NCBI GenBank assembly: GCA_036924285.1
Contig: JAYKYS010000006.1
Location: forward strand, 25,518,001 to 25,582,000
Direction: 5' to 3'
Length of the DNA: 64,000 bases
Origin: Asterella californica
Taxonomy: Eukaryota; Streptophyta; Marchantiopsida; Marchantiales; Aytoniaceae
Part shown: positions 1-10,773 of the stretch, in pieces
How the letters are laid out: each line of letters starts with the position of its first letter
How positions within the stretch are numbered: the first letter of the stretch is position 1
Notes under the pieces: generated by a model
Seen by the model: the letters and a program-made list of their open reading frames with translations, nothing else
Databases searched by the model: none
Told to the model about the DNA's origin: nothing
Position numbers and translations under genes: made by a program

Positions 1-449
1 CAGATTTCACGTTCTAGGATTATGAGGTCTTGCAAACGCATAGCCCTCGCAATGTCATTGCATGTGTAGCGCTTTGTTTATTTTTATTTTAAAATAAATT
101 AAAGTAAATTCTTTGAGTTTTAAACTTTCGTACGATCGAAGCTCATAGTAGAATCGGATAAAGGTCAATAAAAGATTCCTGTGGTGTTTTCCTACAAACA
201 CTTTTGGAAATACCCACAGTAAACATTCACGACCACGAGGCTGAAGTCGTAACATTTATGCGTGGACCTAGAATATTTACCGAAGATTTTAGTTTTGACT
301 TGTCTTATTACTTGATCATACCTTCGATTGACTAAAACCAGTTTCTTTTGTCATATCATTCATCATTTTACTATCTTTGATTGTGCTAAATATCTCAGGA
401 ATTCAAATCATTTCAATATAAAATACACGTCAGATGATATATTCTCAGA
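1..449. other. intergenic, no gene recognised
   Basis: AT-rich sequence with only short open frames that lack recognisable motifs. I see no RNA gene and no clear terminal repeats here. Confidence 0.4.
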
Positions 450-592
450 AAGCTGATGCGTGCAGTTCGACATGTGATTACATAACAAAGTGATTTGTTT
501 CACAATCGATAGTTAATTAGAGATGTGATAATCAATACATCCTTAAGAGAGATGTCATCAAACACAATCAACTCAATGAACGTGTGATAGAA
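450..592 (+). mobile_element. partial copy of a MITE family also found at 23306 and 52088
   Basis: The stretch from about 450 (GCGTGCAGTTCG) through the AAGTGATTTGTTTCAC block to CTTAAGAGAGATGTCATCAAAC can be aligned by eye with 52251-52372, which carries the same blocks in the same order. The TGATCACACC-type subterminal motifs are decayed here and the ends are not clear, so this is a degraded relative rather than a complete element. It has no coding capacity. Confidence 0.45.
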
Positions 593-865
593 AAATTTCT
601 AGAGATTTCCCGATTACCTGTAAGTTTTGGTAATCCAGTTTCATAAGAGTTGCAAACCATGCCATTCCCATAATCAATCAGAGCAGACTACCATGTCTAC
701 ACTTTACTACAGCAAGACAGCAAGGGGATTGACGGGCGAACTCATCGTGGAACTAAAGAACCGTTGCTTTACAAGTGCCAACTTGATCAGGATAAGAGTG
801 TGTACTAAAAGAGTTCAAACTGCACAAGAAAGCAATAAGGAAGGATTTAAACTTGGGTGTCTTTA

Positions 866-1226
866 GAGCATCTCCACCCGTGTAGCGATAAAGACTTTTT
901 AATCTCTATTTTAGATATTAAGAATAGAGCATCTTCATCTAAAGATGTATTTATCTTTAAAAGTGAATTTTTCCTATGGCAATTCTTAAATGAATCTTTA
1001 ACGTGCATTAGATGATTAGAAACTCAAACCTATTCAAATGTACCACAACTGATTCTTATAACGGTTTGACTTTAGGTTAAAGAATCGTTATTAGAATATT
1101 TAAGTTAGAGAAGCGTTGTAACTTTTAGGGAATACTTTAAATCAAAAACTCTAATAAAGATAAATGGTGGAAAACTTTTCCATCAACTGGTTAGGATAGT
1201 CTTTAAAGACATGCGGTGAGGATGTC
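866..1226 (-). mobile_element. Harbinger/Tourist-like MITE, copy A
   Basis: The left end starts GAGCATCTCCACCC and the right end finishes GGTGAGGATGTC. Both are flanked by TTA (863-865 and 1227-1229), the 3 bp duplication typical of PIF/Harbinger elements. The first ~68 bases match the inverted right end of the element at 1941-2930 almost base for base, and the right end matches the inverted left end of that element (shared CCGCATGTCTTTAAA). So this is the same family in opposite orientation, internally deleted to 361 bp. It is non-autonomous, with no ORF. The right terminus has diverged (GACATCCTCACC instead of GAGCATCTCCACC). Confidence 0.75.
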
Positions 1227-1940
1227 TTACAAAACCAAGACCATTCATGTTCTCCACTAGAGGAGCTCTGCATAAATCTCCCCGTCACGTCCATAGCATT
1301 TACAAAAACTTGAAATTTCATTTGGTGGATCAGATATCATCGATCCTAGGTATAGTTTTCCTGATGTCTATGTTAAGTTGATGTGGTTGGATTTTCGGTT
1401 TTAAAGAAAATACATACCCAATATTACCCAAGAGGTTATTTTTTCTATAATTCCTTTTCAAATGATAAATTTAGTTGAAAATCAACAACTTTGTACTCAA
1501 AATGCAGAATGTTACTGACACTAACATAAATCATGTAGAGATTTTCTTTGGGAACTGGAAAACGCTAAGCATGATTTTGGGGTGTGTGCCCGTTTGAAAA
1601 AGCTCAGAAGAAAGTCAGGTTATAGACTCATGTGATTCTAGATTTACCTTTGTTTCGGACTTTCTTTATAGAAAGAAAAACATACCGGACCTTGTATTTT
1701 GAGTTTTTCATTGCAGCCGTCTGTGTGATCTTTTAGTGGGGATAGCGAAAATTCTGTAAAGAATTTGATGTCTAATCATTTGAATGCATAATTACAATTT
1801 CTTGAGTTACAAATATGTTTAGAATCTTTATTTCCAAAATTTTTATTTACACATTTGAAAAATAAAAGACATGTTCTTGGTATGAACATTCCATAACCAC
1901 ATGATACACAATATAACGCTATATTCTGAAAATATCATTA

Positions 1941-2930
1941 GAGCATCTCCACCGCATGTCTTTAAATGCTCACCTAACCAGTTAATGCTCGCGTATGACT
2001 ACAAGTGCTCCGGTGATCCAGATGACACTATATTTTTTGTGAGTTTGTTCTTAGAGAACTGAGAAATTTAACCATTATGATTTGATCCCAACTTAGAATC
2101 TATAAAAAAAGAATCAAGTTAAAGCTATTCACCAAACTTTACAAGTTATGATTCACCTCAAAGCAACTACAGTGTATCAAGTGTTAAGATGAAAATTTTG
2201 GGGTTTCTTGGAACAGAACAGAAGTTTCTTTTCAGACTCAAATAACAGTACGAGGAAAAAAGACATATTCTCTTTCTTGCTTTTATACTTATATTCGGGG
2301 TTTATGGGAGAAACTTCTCACCTTATCTTTATACTAATAAGGGTGTCCAAGTTGGAACCTTTTTTGAAGATTCGAGACCCGCGGGAGGGAGTTACGACTG
2401 CGGCCGGAGGTGCCCGCAGAAAACAACAGGGGAATATTTTTAACAATTTTTCACTCTATTAATCTGTTTTTTTCTTCAGTGGTGAATCTACTTCTCTAAC
2501 TACTTATTCTCAGGGTAAGAACTAAAAATTAATTAATACAAAAATCATAGTGCCTATTTCCAAAGACGACCGAGAATACACGGCGGTTATACACAAAGTT
2601 TCTCGCTCAGAAATTACTGGTTTTTTTTCTCTCTCGTTCAAGAATATTTCCTCTTGACTTTGACACCCCTGATATGTAATATCATTTACAGCACTCCTTC
2701 ACAGCTACTGTGCTTCCCAAACTTAATGATTCCAAAAACGACTCCTTAACCCCGAATCAGACCGTTTGAGGAACCATTTTGGGTACTTTTGAACAGTTTT
2801 GGGGTACTCTTTATGGAGCCATTTAAGGAAAGTGGTGGGAAATTTTCCCCCTTAAAGGTAAAGATCCTTCACTCTTAATCTGTAAAATGGAGATAACGAG
2901 GTCTTTATCGCTATAGGGGTGGAGATGCTC
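1941..2930 (+). mobile_element. Harbinger/Tourist-like element, copy B
   Basis: A 990 bp element with terminal inverted repeats GAGCATCTCCACC at 1941 and GGTGGAGATGCTC ending at 2930, flanked by TTA target duplications (1938-1940 and 2931-2933). No transposase reading frame is visible, so it depends on an autonomous relative elsewhere. The left third (about 1990-2310) resembles 62110-62420, including CGTATGACTACAAG, GAACTGAGAAATTTAAC and ACGAGGAAAAA, showing a third family member in the window. The orientation label is arbitrary and only relative to copy A. Confidence 0.8.
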
Positions 2931-2933
2931 TTA

Positions 2934-4514
2934 CCTACGTAGAACAAGTAAGTTCAAAACAGGATGGTGTAACTTCAGATCTGGGAAAAACCGATCTTCA
3001 GATAGGAATCGATCCTGGTTTTAGTAAAGAGCCCTTCAACTATTACTTGACGGTACGGCGGTGTCATCGAGAAATGTTGTAGTACACATGTATCTGGGGA
3101 TCTACTGACGGTTCAGGCTTTCGCTAGTCCACAAGGTGGTGTCCACAACGTGCAATCCAACCAACATTAATACTAATGTGTCAGTAAAAAGCCTCTGCAT
3201 TGGTCCTTTGTCAGAAAGGACCGCAAACATCTCAGTCCTACAGGACGCAATGATAGGGACGGAGCAGCAGAAGGAAAGAGTCGATCGTCACGAGCGTACA
3301 ACTTACTCGGATTCTTTATGAAATGGAGAAAACTAAGATGCGAAGTTTCTTCGAACACAGTTTCCCTTTGAAGCGAGAGGTTGCGAAACATTTTATTTCG
3401 TGCAATAAGAACAGAGCAAGTTTCTCCGGACACGGTTACCAAACGGAGTAAGAAGGAAAAAATTGAGTACTTACACTCGTCCTGGAGTTTCCTCCTTGAG
3501 CTAAAATGCTGATATCTATCGACATTCGTCTTACTGACAAGTACGATCAGCTTAAAGAACCCACGATTTCATACTCGCCTTGTTGACGATGCTTCTCGAC
3601 GAGATCATAATACTGAGCGTCCGGATGTCATAAGAAGGCAGCGCTCGGGGCTAACCGGAATTCTTTGTATTTTCAACCGGATGGAACTCAAAATAGTCGG
3701 GTTGAAATGATGTCCAGCCGGATTTTTTGCAGGTTTAAGTTTTACAAAACGACAAGTTATCTGTTAAAATCCGGGAAGATTAAAAATGGATTGAGAAAAA
3801 CCGGTTCCCGTTCATTGCCGTCGGATAATTTCCGGTTTTCAAAACTTTTTACCCCGAGCACTGTAAGAAGGCTATCGGATTTTTTAAGAAGAATGCATGC
3901 GATCGAGCGACGATGATCTCAGCCATCACCATGCAAAGATTATTTTTCAAACTAACTCAACAGCTGAAAAGTCAAGGGGAGGATGAACATTATGATGATG
4001 AGTGCCGGCCCCGAAACGAAACTCGAAAGGGGGTTATATATAGTACTACTACTGACTAACTGCTCGTGGTGGTTGCTGGAGAGCACTACGAGCGCTCTCA
4101 CGCATTCTGGGCTTCCCATGCAGTGTATTTATCGCCTCAACGAGCAGTCCCAAAACAACTTCTGTTATCCACTGGTTCCATAGGTTGGGCCGTTTCGCGT
4201 TGATCTGGACCTTAGATTTCACCTGATAACATTAATGTTATGTAAGGCGATAGTCTGTTTGCTTTCTAGTCTAGAACCCTCAGGTTGCTTTGGAGCAAGC
4301 TGCGAATATAAAAGTGCCTTCTGGGCAGTAGAGTAGAGGACTACAGAAGATTCGAAACCAAGACGTAGTGTACTGTACATCGCTACTACCGTAGTCTGTA
4401 TAAGTCTGGCTACCGCATACCGTTGGATTGCGAGGGACGGTGGACGGGGAGGGCGGTCAGGCGTAGCGGGCAGTCAAGAGGCGGGGCGGCGGGGAGCCAA
4501 GGCAGAGAGAAAAG
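2934..4514. other. intergenic, CCGG-rich segment at 3650-3840
   Basis: No gene recognised. Between 3650 and 3840 the motif (A/T)(A/T)CCGG recurs about six times in AT-rich DNA. A loosely similar CCGG-iterated stretch follows the SINE head at 61956-62045 and a short one is at 52715. The rest shows only short uninformative frames. Confidence 0.35.
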
Positions 4515-4982
4515 TTGCATTCAAAACATGGAGAGTTCAAAATATACGGACAGACTGTCCGGCAATGGCAGAAGGAACCGTGCGCCAGAGATTCGTGCGC
4601 CAGACGGGGCGTCTGTACGCAGACATCACATCATCAAAGCGTCATCAGAACCGCGCCCCGCGGGGCATGTGCAGAATCTTGCTTCCCTCCGTGCGGCCCT
4701 CCATGTCTAGATCACCTCACCTGGAGGCTGAAGGTTGAGTGTGGAGAGAGTAAACGACTGTGGTATAAAATTCGCCACGAAAGTGGCAAATTTTATATAA
4801 TGCATGCAAGTGTTGATGAAAACGGAGTGTGGTATACATCTGATGGCGAACAAGATCAAGTGTACTGTTTGACTTACTTCTCCGTCCTTACTGCGGCGTT
4901 CTCTTTAACGTGCAGCCAGGTGAAGAATGGTAAGGTGAAGGATCCATTCACGCTAGCGCTGCATCGCAAGGAGAACATGTGA
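4515..4982 (+). CDS. hypothetical ORF, doubtful
   Basis: An ATG-initiated frame of 155 codons ending TGA. The second half has balanced amino-acid use with several aromatic residues, while the first half is Arg/Cys-rich and looks non-coding. No domain, signal peptide or membrane segment is visible. A strong hairpin (4764-4797) lies inside it. There is no splice support or codon pattern linking it to neighbours. It may be chance, or a fragment of an unrecognised transcript. Confidence 0.15.
   Translation: MHSKHGEFKIYGQTVRQWQKEPCARDSCARRGVCTQTSHHQSVIRTAPRGACAESCFPPCGPPCLDHLTWRLKVECGESKRLWYKIRHESGKFYIMHASVDENGVWYTSDGEQDQVYCLTYFSVLTAAFSLTCSQVKNGKVKDPFTLALHRKENM
4764..4797. repeat. near-perfect inverted repeat with GAAA loop
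   Basis: Arms TATAAAATTCGCCAC (4764-4778) and GTGGCAAATTTTATA (4783-4797) pair at 14 of 15 positions around a four-base GAAA loop. In RNA this would be a stable stem capped by a GNRA-type tetraloop. There is no run of T after it, and I see no protein-gene context that explains it. Confidence 0.7.
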
Positions 4983-6495
4983 TTCATGTTGACCTCTCGG
5001 CTTCGAGCGACTGACTCCGCCCGATGCGTCTGGTCAGAAGTCACTGAGGAAAGCGGATGTAAAATTCTTCTACTCAGATAGGACTTCGCTTCTCAACCAC
5101 TTGTAGCTGTCCTAGTGCCTCCCATTTGAATTTTGGCCAACCAGTTGTTATAGGTAGGTAAGTTAAAGACATTGTCTGGGCCTGTGCACAGCTGTTAAGG
5201 TTTCTACCTATTTTGGGCACTGTTTGACTGAATATCAATCAGTCTCATAGTTGTATCACTAGTTATATATTCCGGTCTTTCTGATGAACTATCACAAGTC
5301 TGAGTAACAAGCAAAGGACGTAATAATAACTGGTGCTGCTTTGCTATTGCAATTGCTGGTTTGGTCGATGTGTGACGCAGCTCTGAGATCGTACGCGTTA
5401 CGTACGTCGAAGGCACAACGCTGGCCTTACTTAGAATGCGATGAAGTTCTCTGAAGGCCTATAAATTGTCTTCCTGCCTCGCTCCATCACGTTGCCCTGT
5501 TCTGCGTGATGAGCATGGATCCGGATGTTTCAGGCCGAATGATGGGACTCTTTAGTCACACAACGTCTGGAACTCCAGCACGCTAGATTATATTCTGCAG
5601 CACGAGATATAGCTATACCTCGATATAGCACCATGGTGGCTCATAGGTGACAAATCACTGTAGGGAACCTTCCTCAAGACGATCTGATTTTACGGGCGAA
5701 GGAAGGTGCAAGCTCGGCTACCTGAATTGTATGTATGACTTCTCCCTTCCTGGTGAGTCCAGAGTGGTTACAAGTATAGCCATCGCACATCAAATCTTTT
5801 TAGTGCCTCCATGTAGGACAGTACTAGGACTCTTTCCTTCAGGCCTCGACTGGTGCATGGGATACAGCCTTTTGTGTTCTTGAAAGTAACAATAGTGACG
5901 ACAGCCGAGAATGGGCAGAAACGACGGTTTCTCTCCTCTGACGTGGACTGAGCGAAGTATGATATCGATGCTAGCTGCATGTAGTCTTCTGGCTGCAGTA
6001 TTTTCTTCAAGAAGCGTCAACCAGATGTAGACAAATCTTCACAGACGTGGGTCTCAGCTTCTCTGCATCTCTTGCAAGTAACTCAGCGTAGAGAAGTTCG
6101 TGCAGGTCAGATCACTAGAAGTCACTGAACTGTTTTCAAGTGGTGATCATGGTCACAAAGGCCAGCAGTGCTGCGACGACAGGGTCTTTCAGATCTAAGA
6201 ATGATATGAACGTAAGTGTCTCGGAAACTCAATAACTAGCAATTTTTTCGAACATAATTGCTTTGCGGAACACGTCGTTCACCATAGGACTTGACATAAC
6301 TAGCGTAAAAACTGTAGTTCCGGTTTCAGTTGACGTGTGCATGAACTTTGAGTTACAGTTCATACCTAGCTCGACATACATAGCACAGCTCTTTATATTC
6401 ATCATCTGCAGTACGCCTTGGTATCCCTTCAACTCTAGGTAGCATGATCTTCTTCCTCCTGCAAGTGAAGCGAGATCCTGCAAATTTATTTAAAT
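4983..6495. other. intergenic, nothing recognised
   Basis: Mixed-composition sequence with overlapping short frames on both strands and no domain motifs. No repeats were noticed apart from scattered short words. Confidence 0.35.
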
Positions 6496-6740
6496 CTGGC
6501 GAGATATGATCAGGTAGGAGGTGACTTTATCACTGTCGGGGATCCAGAATTATGTAAGGAGGGCGAGGATCGATGGTCCAGCATAATACTTGGAGGAAAG
6601 AAGACACTCGGGAAACTATGGTGGTGGACACCATTTGCAACTTCCATGCTTCCTTTACTTTGTAACTACGGGAGCCGTTCATGAACCACGAAAACGGCGG
6701 AAGGAATTTGATAAGTTTTCTTCACCTGATCGTCTTTCAC
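6496..6740. repeat. inverted-repeat cassette, unit 1
   Basis: The unit is bounded on the left by CTGGCGAGATATGATCAGGT (6496-6515) and on the right by CTTCACCTGATCGTCTTTC (6720-6738), an imperfect inverted repeat of about 30 bp including GTGACTTTATCAC versus GATAAGTTTTC. It is about 245 bp long. A second unit of almost the same size follows at 6875. It is probably a MITE or a pair of diverged MITEs; target duplications are not clear. Confidence 0.5.
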
Positions 6741-6874
6741 TGTTTACAGTTCAGTGGCCAAGTATATCTCAAGTAAATGGTAGGACTCATGACCGCGACA
6801 TATGCCCCCGTTCCAGGTTCGGTTCGTGCATATGTGGTCGTCAGGCAGGGTACTATTCAGCCACTGTAACCTAC

Positions 6875-7117
6875 GTGAGAGATGATCAGGTGGGGAGAGA
6901 TTATCCGATTCCTTTTTCCATTCTCGTGGTTCAAGACACTACTGTTAGTATGCACAGCAACAACTACTGAACTGACGGGAATATCGACGAGATCCAGGAG
7001 AACATATGAAACGTTACCCTCTGCTCGGGTAAGCAAGTACGCGAAGGCGAAGGCCTGCACGATTTCCCACCGGCGAAAGGAAATGGATAAGTCTACTTCA
7101 CCTGATCGTCTTTCGCC
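6875..7117. repeat. inverted-repeat cassette, unit 2
   Basis: Left arm GAGAGATGATCAGGTGGGG (6877-6895) and right arm CTTCACCTGATCGTCTTTCG (7096-7115) repeat the ends of unit 1 in the same orientations. The right arms of units 1 and 2 share CTTCACCTGATCGTCTTTC exactly. The interiors of the two units do not obviously match, so the ends are conserved and the centres are not. Confidence 0.5.
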
Positions 7118-8601
7118 ATGTAAAATTCGTCTCATTATGTAGGTCAGTAACAATTTTCATGAAGACAGCGGCATAGAATCTTAGCTACCGTAGTGTTGCA
7201 CTGTTTGGAGCAAATTAACGTCGACAGAACGTGTTACTGTGATGCATTCTTGAGTTCTGCTTATCGTCAGTTCACCTTCACTTTATGTTCTGTTTAGAGG
7301 AGACAGTTTCAACGTATAGACAGTAAGTAGCTGCCGCATATTTGCTTCCCACGATGAATCATTCCTGAGAGAGAGGAGGTGCCAGTTCCTACGACAGTTG
7401 CAATGAAGTTTATGAGCTGTAGCAAGATAACATATGCAGCAAAACTCATGACATGTAACTGATTGACGAACCGTCATGGCAAAATATTAGTTACGATGCT
7501 ATTGGTTGATAATCAGGCGAGCAGAGCAAGTGAGGGAATATCCCTGGGTTACAACGAAGAGCCTCAGCAACACTTCGGACTTCTGCGACCATTACCTACA
7601 TACTTTCAAAACCCGTGTCCGATATCCACGAGCGAAGTTGTCTATGTTATCTTACGACCCAATGATTGTGAATGAATTCCAAACATCTCCTGACATATCA
7701 ACGAACCAAGTAGTTTGGTTCTGTTTGGATCAAAATAGTCTAACCGAGTGGCCACATTTTCTTACTCTCCATTTTTGTACTGTTCTGGACTTGCGTGCTA
7801 AGTGCGAGTTTTACGTGTAAACGTCTTTCGAGGTTCTCTGGGTGGAGAAAAATGTTAACTAGCAGACCTTGCATGTTAGCAATCTTTGAGAATGTGAAGT
7901 ACGCAACTTGCCAAAGTTGGAGGCTGACGGCTGTGGATTGTGGTCATCAAACATGGTAAGGGGCTTGTGAGCCATTATTTATGTCCTTGTCTTCGAATTA
8001 GGACCTTACTGTCCTTCCAAGTTGGACCTCCTTGCCGAAACTCGTTGACCTTTTCTGCTCCTTCCTTTAGATTTCTTTAACGCTTGCCTTTCGGAAAAGG
8101 TAAAGGCTCCCTTTCTCCATATTTTACTATCAAGGACGCAGTCACGGACGAGTTAGTAGTAGACTATCTCTCCTCCGACCATATGCATTATCATTTACTG
8201 CCCGAGATTTCAGATGCATGTTAGATACGCTTAGAAGGGGCGGTGCCACTCAAAGATGGGAGGTACAAAACCTAGAATTTCACCTTCCAGCTTTTACTTT
8301 AACTAAGTCCTCAGACATCATCTCTTCTGGTCAAACGGAAGGTAGCAAGGTAGGAACTAGATTCACGAGACAGAATGGAGACGCTTGCTTCTTATATAAC
8401 GCACAATGTTTAATTTATGCACTCGATCAACGCCACAGACGGCTGTAAATGAGGCATGCATGGCCGGCATGTAGTCACGGTTTTACTTCTGCTCGTCAAG
8501 GCCAGCAAAATCCTTACTCGTGTCACTTTTGCGGGAGTCTGACAGAATTGAGACAACATCCAAACGAGTGGTCACTGAAAACTTACTCCTCCTGCTCTGC
8601 A
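7118..8601. other. intergenic, nothing recognised
   Basis: Short frames only, the longest about 104 codons at 7506-7820 on the plus strand, without recognisable motifs. No RNA gene seen. Confidence 0.35.
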
Positions 8602-8770
8602 GTTACAATGTGAGAATGTAGGCCCGAAAACAACCGTCTCGGAAAAAACTGTCTCGCTGACCGAAAAGTACCGAGTTAGTGTACTGGTTACCATGTGAGA
8701 ATGTAGGCCTGAAAAAACCGTCTCGAAAAAAACCGTCTCGGAAAAACCTTCTTGGCCTTCACCGCAAATT
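8602..8770. repeat. tandem duplication, 85 bp period
   Basis: GTTACAATGTGAGAATGTAGG at 8602 recurs as GTTACCATGTGAGAATGTAGG at 8687. Each is followed by CCGAAAACAACCGTCTCGG-like sequence, with extra copies of the smaller word CCGTCTCG(G)AAAAAA. The linker contains GAGTTAGTGTACTGGTTA, the same phrase found three times in the adjacent SINE cluster. Confidence 0.6.
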
Positions 8771-8952
8771 TTGGGGATTGTAAATTTCTCCCTTCTGAAG
8801 TCCAAATTGAGTCTTTGCTCTCAAAGAACCGTCAAAGTCAAAGGCCAAATCCTTATGAGATTCGTCTTCCGGGTGCTTTGCGTGTTTCCACGACAAGCTG
8901 CCAACTTTTACTCAGCCGGCATAATAATATCCTTAACGTCTTAGGAATAACC

Positions 8953-9260
8953 AGGGTGGTCGGACAGTTGGTTAGTGTACTGGTTTAATAAACTGATTAG
9001 TGTAACGGTTTGACCGAGTTAGTGTACTGGTTAGTGAAACGATTTGATTGTTGAGGGTTTACAGGATGTCGATTCTCGCTTACCCTAAGTTTTGAAAATC
9101 TGAGAATGTATTTGCATCCGACGACCCTCGTAACTGTTGCAGGGGTTAACCGCATATCGAGTCTCTCTCACCGTAAGTTTTGAGAATCTGAGAATGTATT
9201 TGCATCCGAAGACACTCATAACTGACATTCACATCTCTGAAGATAGCCTCCAACATATAC
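8953..9260 (+). mobile_element. SINE cluster with elongator tRNA-Met-like head
   Basis: The head AGGGTGGTCGGACAGTTGG followed by TTAGTGTACTGGTTTAATA resembles the 5' half of plant elongator tRNA-Met, with the anticodon region decayed. The phrase TTAGTGTACTGGTT is repeated inside it. The body contains two tandem units, 88 bp apart (9065 and 9153): TTTTGARAATCTGAGAATG, then TATTTGCATCCGA. The start of each body (for example TCGAGTCTCTCTCACCG at 9157) looks like the 3' half of the same tRNA. The pattern suggests several SINE insertions or internal duplications. Confidence 0.5.
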
Positions 9261-9532
9261 CACATCAAAGAGCTCGATGAGCTGGAAGAAAGCGCTCCCT
9301 GACATTCCGAATGGAAAAAGCCACACACACTTGCTGCTAACTTTGTTCAGCCTGTATGACTTTATCTGTAAGTGCCTCGGGAACAACCAAGGTGCCGACA
9401 GGTGCTATGTGCTAACTTGGTTAGAACATAGATTCGATAGCTGAGAGCTACCCAAAGGCCAGAGAGTTTTGAGAGAGATTCAGGCTGCAAGCTTTTATTC
9501 ACTTGCATAACTCAATCCCTAATGTCGCAAGC

Positions 9533-9725
9533 GTGGTGGCGCAGTTGGTTTAGGGTATCGGTTTGATAGCTGAAGGCTAACCGGAGATCAAGAGGTTAGA
9601 AAGAGAATTTTCCACCATGCCCCTAGTTTCATGTCCTCACATGCAAACCAGGTTTGAGCGTTCCTCCTAGATAGGAAGGCGAGTCGACTTCAAATTCACT
9701 CCCTCTGGGACTGAGGTCGCAAATG
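9533..9725 (+). mobile_element. degenerate tRNA-Met-derived SINE
   Basis: GTGGTGGCGCAGTTGG at 9534 is the 5' end and A box of elongator tRNA-Met, followed by a T-rich anticodon region with CAT changed (GGTTTGATAGC) and a decayed B box (GATCAAGAGGTTAG). It is far too divergent to be a functional tRNA. It is read as a SINE head with an unknown body ending near 9725. Confidence 0.45.
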
Positions 9726-9914
9726 TGCTATTCCATTGAGCATCCAGTACATGTTGTTAGTCTGGACTTGGGTAAGTCTAGGCTTCTGGGAACCGACGTG
9801 CTTCTACACGAGGACCGTATGGACCGAACGGAAAGTTCCGACAATGCCAAAAATGGCAGAAATACTCCGTCGATATCAATTTCAGAATGATCGAGCCTAA
9901 CCATGAACGTTATG

Positions 9915-10000
9915 ATCTGAGAATCTGAGAACGTATTTGCATCTGAAGACACTCATTACTTACCTTTCCATCTCTGAAGATACCCTCCAACACATCAATG
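9915..10000 (+). repeat. third copy of the SINE body repeat
   Basis: GAGAATCTGAGAACG then TATTTGCATCTGAAGACACTCATTACT, followed by CATCTCTGAAGATACCCTCCAAC, matches 9181-9253 with few changes. No tRNA head lies directly upstream; the copy may belong to the SINE starting at 9533 or be a truncated insertion. Confidence 0.55.
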
Positions 10001-10773
10001 AGACAGAACGAGAGACGTACTTCTTATGCTCTGCGAAGAGACCAGTAAGCAGAACCTCTAGTCGGTACCTTCGGAAACGTAATCCTTGTGGCATCGCACA
10101 AAGAACCTTCGTCTCTCCATGACCAGCTGTCCTATAGGATTTTCAGGAGTTCCGCAAACTCGTACAATTTGACCAGTCATCTAGACTCCACGTTCGCATC
10201 ACCCATAACAATGCCCTCTAATAGCTTCACAGTCAACAGCAGAACTCAGCTTTACTGCATGCGGTTGAGTAGTACAATAGAATAACAATTCATCAGTTTC
10301 GAAGCGCCTAAAGTCCAGATGCAACTTGTATCTCATTAAACCCCGGACTTACAAGGGTTGAATTACTCAGACAGTGCACATATTCCAAACGCTCACTAAT
10401 CAGCCATACAGTTGGTGCATCGATATCCCAGATCTTAGCTTCTTCAGAGCCTCCCAAAGGTGTTGACGAGCCCCTAACAAGGCCATCTTCTCCGATATTA
10501 TGGCCCTCACAGCCTGTTGTCTTGCCCACGGTAGTGGCACTGCCTGAGGACAAACAGGTTGGGGTTACGTTAGCTTCCAGTAGAGTTTCTTACGCACTGG
10601 CTAAAAAGATAGAAGCCCAGTACAGACGTGAATATGCAGTATACGTTGGCCTCTCCTTTGCACGGACTAGTACTCAGTTCTACCACAATACGCTGCTTCT
10701 GCGTCAAACAGCTGATACTCGAGAACACAAGAGTCAATGCGAGAACTCAAACTATGTGCCACGTTTCTTCACT
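10001..10773. other. downstream flank of the SET gene
   Basis: It lies 3' of the minus-strand methyltransferase gene and probably includes its 3' UTR. Frames on both strands are short and without motifs. Confidence 0.3.
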
